From Verrucomicrobiaceae bacterium (GTDB lineage: Bacteria; Verrucomicrobiota; Verrucomicrobiia; Verrucomicrobiales; Verrucomicrobiaceae), in contig JAIXZA010000131.1 in NCBI GenBank assembly GCA_027489965.1, positions 18,418 to 82,417 of the forward strand: a stretch of 64,000 bases of DNA, read 5' to 3'. The notes under the pieces are model-generated. The model was not told the origin of the DNA. It saw nothing but the letters and a program-made list of their open reading frames with translations, and did not search any database. Numbering within the stretch: position 1 is the stretch's first letter; each line of letters opens with the position of its first letter. This document shows positions 61,696-64,000 of this stretch, piece by piece. A program made the position numbers and the translations under genes.

Positions 61696-64000
61696 ATGCC
61701 TTCACGCCCAAATTGCCGCACTGAACTCGAAGCCGCCATGCGCCAACGTATCCTCGTCATCGACGGGGCGATGGGGACGACAATTCGTGGTTATGGACTC
61801 AAAGAAGCCGATGCCCGTGGCCAGCGCTTTTTAAAGAACGAAAAGGACCTGCTGAACAATGGCGACATCCTCAGCATCACCCGGCCTGACATCATTGAAG
61901 ACATCCACCGCCGCTTCCTAGAGGCTGGAGCAGACATCATCGAGACGAACACCTTTTCCGGCACCAGCATCGCTCAGAGCGAATTCTTCGTCGAAGATCC
62001 ACGTGAGAAAGGCGGACGCAAAGACCCCGAGTTCTTCCAGAAGATCATCGACGACAAGTTCCTCAACGATCTTGCCTGGGAAATCAATTATGAGTCCGCC
62101 AAGCAATGCCGCAAATGGGCTGACCAGATCGCTGAGAAAACGGGACGCAAACGCTATGTTGCTGGCGCTGTCGGACCGCTCACGGTTTCCCTTTCCCAGT
62201 TCCCTGACCTCACGGATCTGAGCTTCCGTTACGTCACCTTTGATCAGGTGAAAACAGCCTATGCGCATCAAATCCGCGCCCTCATCGCAGGCGGCGTGGA
62301 TACCCTGATGGTGGAGACGATCTTTGATTCCCTCAATGCCAAGGCTGCTCTCGTGGCTATCCGTGAGGTCTTTGATGCCGATGGCGTCGAGCTACCCGTG
62401 CAGATCTCTGCCGCTGTCGGTCCTGGTGGCGAGACGATGATCTCTGGCCAAATCACTGAGGCTTACCTCAATGCCATGCGCCATGTGAAGCCGCTATCCA
62501 TCGGCCTTAACTGCTCGCTCGGACCGGACAAGATGCGGCCATTCCTGGAAGAACTAGCCACCAAAGCAGACACCTTTGTCTCCGCTTATCCAAATGCCGG
62601 GATGCCAAACCCACTGGCACCGACGGGCTTTGATTTACTACCGCCCGACATGGCAGACTTTGCGACCGACTTTGCTAAATCAGGCTTTGTCAACATCATG
62701 GGCGGCTGCTGTGGGAACACGCCCGAGCACATTGCCGCTATTGCCAAAGCCGTCGAAGGCCTAGAACCGCGCCAAGTGCCGCAGCCAGAGACGATCATGC
62801 GCTTGAGCGGATCTCAGCCCTACAATCACACGAAAGAGGCGAATTTCCTCATGATCGGCGAGCGCACAAACGTTGCGGGTTCACCGAAGTTCTCCAAGCT
62901 CATCAAAGAGGGCCAGTTCGAAGAAGCCGTCATCATCGCCCGTCAGCAGGTCGAAAACGGAGCCAACGTCATCGACATCTGCATGGACGAAGGCCTCATC
63001 GATGGCGTGCCAACGATGACCAAGTTCCTCAACCTGCTGCAAACCGAGCCTGAAGTGGCTAAGGTACCCTTCATGGTCGATTCCTCGAAGTGGGAAATCA
63101 TCGAAGCTGGCCTGAAAATGCTACAAGGCAAAGGCATCGCCAATTCCATCTCGCTCAAAGAAGGTGAAGAAGCCTTCAAAGAACGCGCATCTGCCATCAA
63201 GCGATACGGAGCCGCCACCGTCGTCATGGCCTTTGATGAAAACGGACAAGCTGCCACTTACGACGAAAAAATCCGCATCTGCGAGCGCGCTTACCGCATC
63301 CTCGTCGATCAGGTCGGGTTCCCGCCAGAGGACATCATTTTTGATCCAAACATCCTCACCGTGGCCACAGGGATGGAAGAGCATAACAACTACGCCCTCG
63401 ACTTCATCAATGCCACGCGCTGGATCAAAGAGAACCTCCCCGGTGCAAAAGTCAGCGGCGGCGTCAGCAACATCAGCTTCAGCTTCCGTGGCAATAACAA
63501 AGTGCGTGAAGCCATGCACAGCGTCTTCCTTTACTACGCGATCAAGGCAGGCATGGACATGGGCATCGTCAATGCCGGCATGTTAGAGGTCTATGAAGAC
63601 ATCCCCAAGGACCTGCTGGAAAAGGTCGAAGATGTCATTCTGAATCGCCGTCCTGACGCCACGGAAATCCTGGTCGATTTCGCCGAGCAATTCAAAGGCC
63701 AAGGCGGCGGCAAGAAGATCGAAGCCGATCTCGCCTGGCGTGATGCACCTGTCGAAAAACGTCTGGAGCACGCACTGCTTCGTGGCATCACCGACTTCAT
63801 CAATACAGACACTCAGGAAGCGCTGGATAAGCTAGGCAAGCCTCTGCTCGTCATCGAAGGCCCACTCATGGACGGCATGAGCGTCGTCGGAGATCTCTTT
63901 GGTGCGGGTAAAATGTTCCTACCTCAGGTCGTCCAAAGCGCCCGCGTAATGAAACAATCCGTTGCGTATCTCCAACCTTTCATGGAGGCCGAGAAGGTCA
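61696..64000 (+). CDS. metH: Cobalamin-dependent methionine synthase, C-terminus beyond window edge
   Basis: 768 residues visible. Transfers a methyl group from methyltetrahydrofolate via cobalamin to homocysteine. The homocysteine-binding barrel starts at IDGAMGTTIR, has NTFSGTSIAQ and ISAAVGPGG-type segments, and carries zinc-ligand cysteines in GLNCSLGP and GGCCGNTPEH. The pterin-binding domain begins near GERTNVAGSPKF and includes VDSSKWEII and VSGGVSNISFSFRGNN. The start of the cobalamin-binding helical domain (LLVIEGPLMDGMSVVGDLFG) is present; the cobalamin His motif and activation domain lie outside. It is preceded by a possible operator. Confidence 0.95.
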   Translation, partial: MPSRPNCRTELEAAMRQRILVIDGAMGTTIRGYGLKEADARGQRFLKNEKDLLNNGDILSITRPDIIEDIHRRFLEAGADIIETNTFSGTSIAQSEFFVEDPREKGGRKDPEFFQKIIDDKFLNDLAWEINYESAKQCRKWADQIAEKTGRKRYVAGAVGPLTVSLSQFPDLTDLSFRYVTFDQVKTAYAHQIRALIAGGVDTLMVETIFDSLNAKAALVAIREVFDADGVELPVQISAAVGPGGETMISGQITEAYLNAMRHVKPLSIGLNCSLGPDKMRPFLEELATKADTFVSAYPNAGMPNPLAPTGFDLLPPDMADFATDFAKSGFVNIMGGCCGNTPEHIAAIAKAVEGLEPRQVPQPETIMRLSGSQPYNHTKEANFLMIGERTNVAGSPKFSKLIKEGQFEEAVIIARQQVENGANVIDICMDEGLIDGVPTMTKFLNLLQTEPEVAKVPFMVDSSKWEIIEAGLKMLQGKGIANSISLKEGEEAFKERASAIKRYGAATVVMAFDENGQAATYDEKIRICERAYRILVDQVGFPPEDIIFDPNILTVATGMEEHNNYALDFINATRWIKENLPGAKVSGGVSNISFSFRGNNKVREAMHSVFLYYAIKAGMDMGIVNAGMLEVYEDIPKDLLEKVEDVILNRRPDATEILVDFAEQFKGQGGGKKIEADLAWRDAPVEKRLEHALLRGITDFINTDTQEALDKLGKPLLVIEGPLMDGMSVVGDLFGAGKMFLPQVVQSARVMKQSVAYLQPFMEAEKV

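Overview
The window looks like chromosome from a Verrucomicrobiota bacterium close to Prosthecobacter or Verrucomicrobium (inference from gene content). The marker families are a DUF1553/DUF1549 c-type cytochrome with its DUF1501 partner, a TIGR02604-type propeller protein, a PEP-CTERM protein, PVC-type SGNH proteins, a PVC-type ECF sigma factor and giant Calx-beta surface proteins. DNA is moderately GC-rich by eye. Most starts I inspected lack an obvious Shine-Dalgarno motif. I saw no rRNA, tRNA, CRISPR array or insertion sequence.

Layout. 1-1.8 kb: truncated type I restriction subunit HsdR (minus) and a 43-bp tandem repeat array. 1.8-6.3 kb: a five-part secreted fusion (ThuA, discoidin, SGNH, TIGR02604 propeller, azurin). 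6.5-11.4 kb: two tandem beta-barrel proteins and a convergent helical exported protein. 11.5-17.6 kb: a Tat-tagged polysaccharide pyruvyl transferase-like protein, an FmdB-like small protein, an SLBB-type export lipoprotein, DoxX, RuvC, phosphoglycerate mutase and a VapBC pair translationally coupled to a small phosphatase. 17.7-28.1 kb: PEP-CTERM protein, galactose mutarotase, PP2C phosphatase, a BioA-cysteine desulfurase fusion, RibF, a membrane protein, an IscA/ErpA protein, MutL and GalU. 28.2-54.2 kb: a histidine kinase/response regulator pair, then two giant metalloprotease/Calx-beta paralogues (2913 and 3174 residues) flanking an inverted DUF1501/DUF1553 cytochrome operon. 54.4-60.5 kb: ECF sigma factor with a small companion, a GAF protein plus cytoplasmic subtilase, and a cupredoxin-cyclase-porin operon. 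60.7-64 kb: an SGNH protein and the start of MetH.

How genes may work together. The kinase/regulator pair and the ECF sigma factor flank the giant surface proteases, and both giants share a leader block, so common control is plausible (inference). The BioA-desulfurase fusion joins biotin synthesis to sulfur mobilisation. The cupredoxin, class III cyclase and porin are packed as one transcription unit and may form an envelope sensing module. Three of the six convergent gene junctions meet at the same palindrome TGATCA, which gives both genes their stop codon.

The most notable items are the BioA-NifS fusion, the seven-bladed propeller inserted into a Calx-beta domain of one giant paralogue, the covarying hairpin before both barrel genes, and the cupredoxin-cyclase-porin operon.
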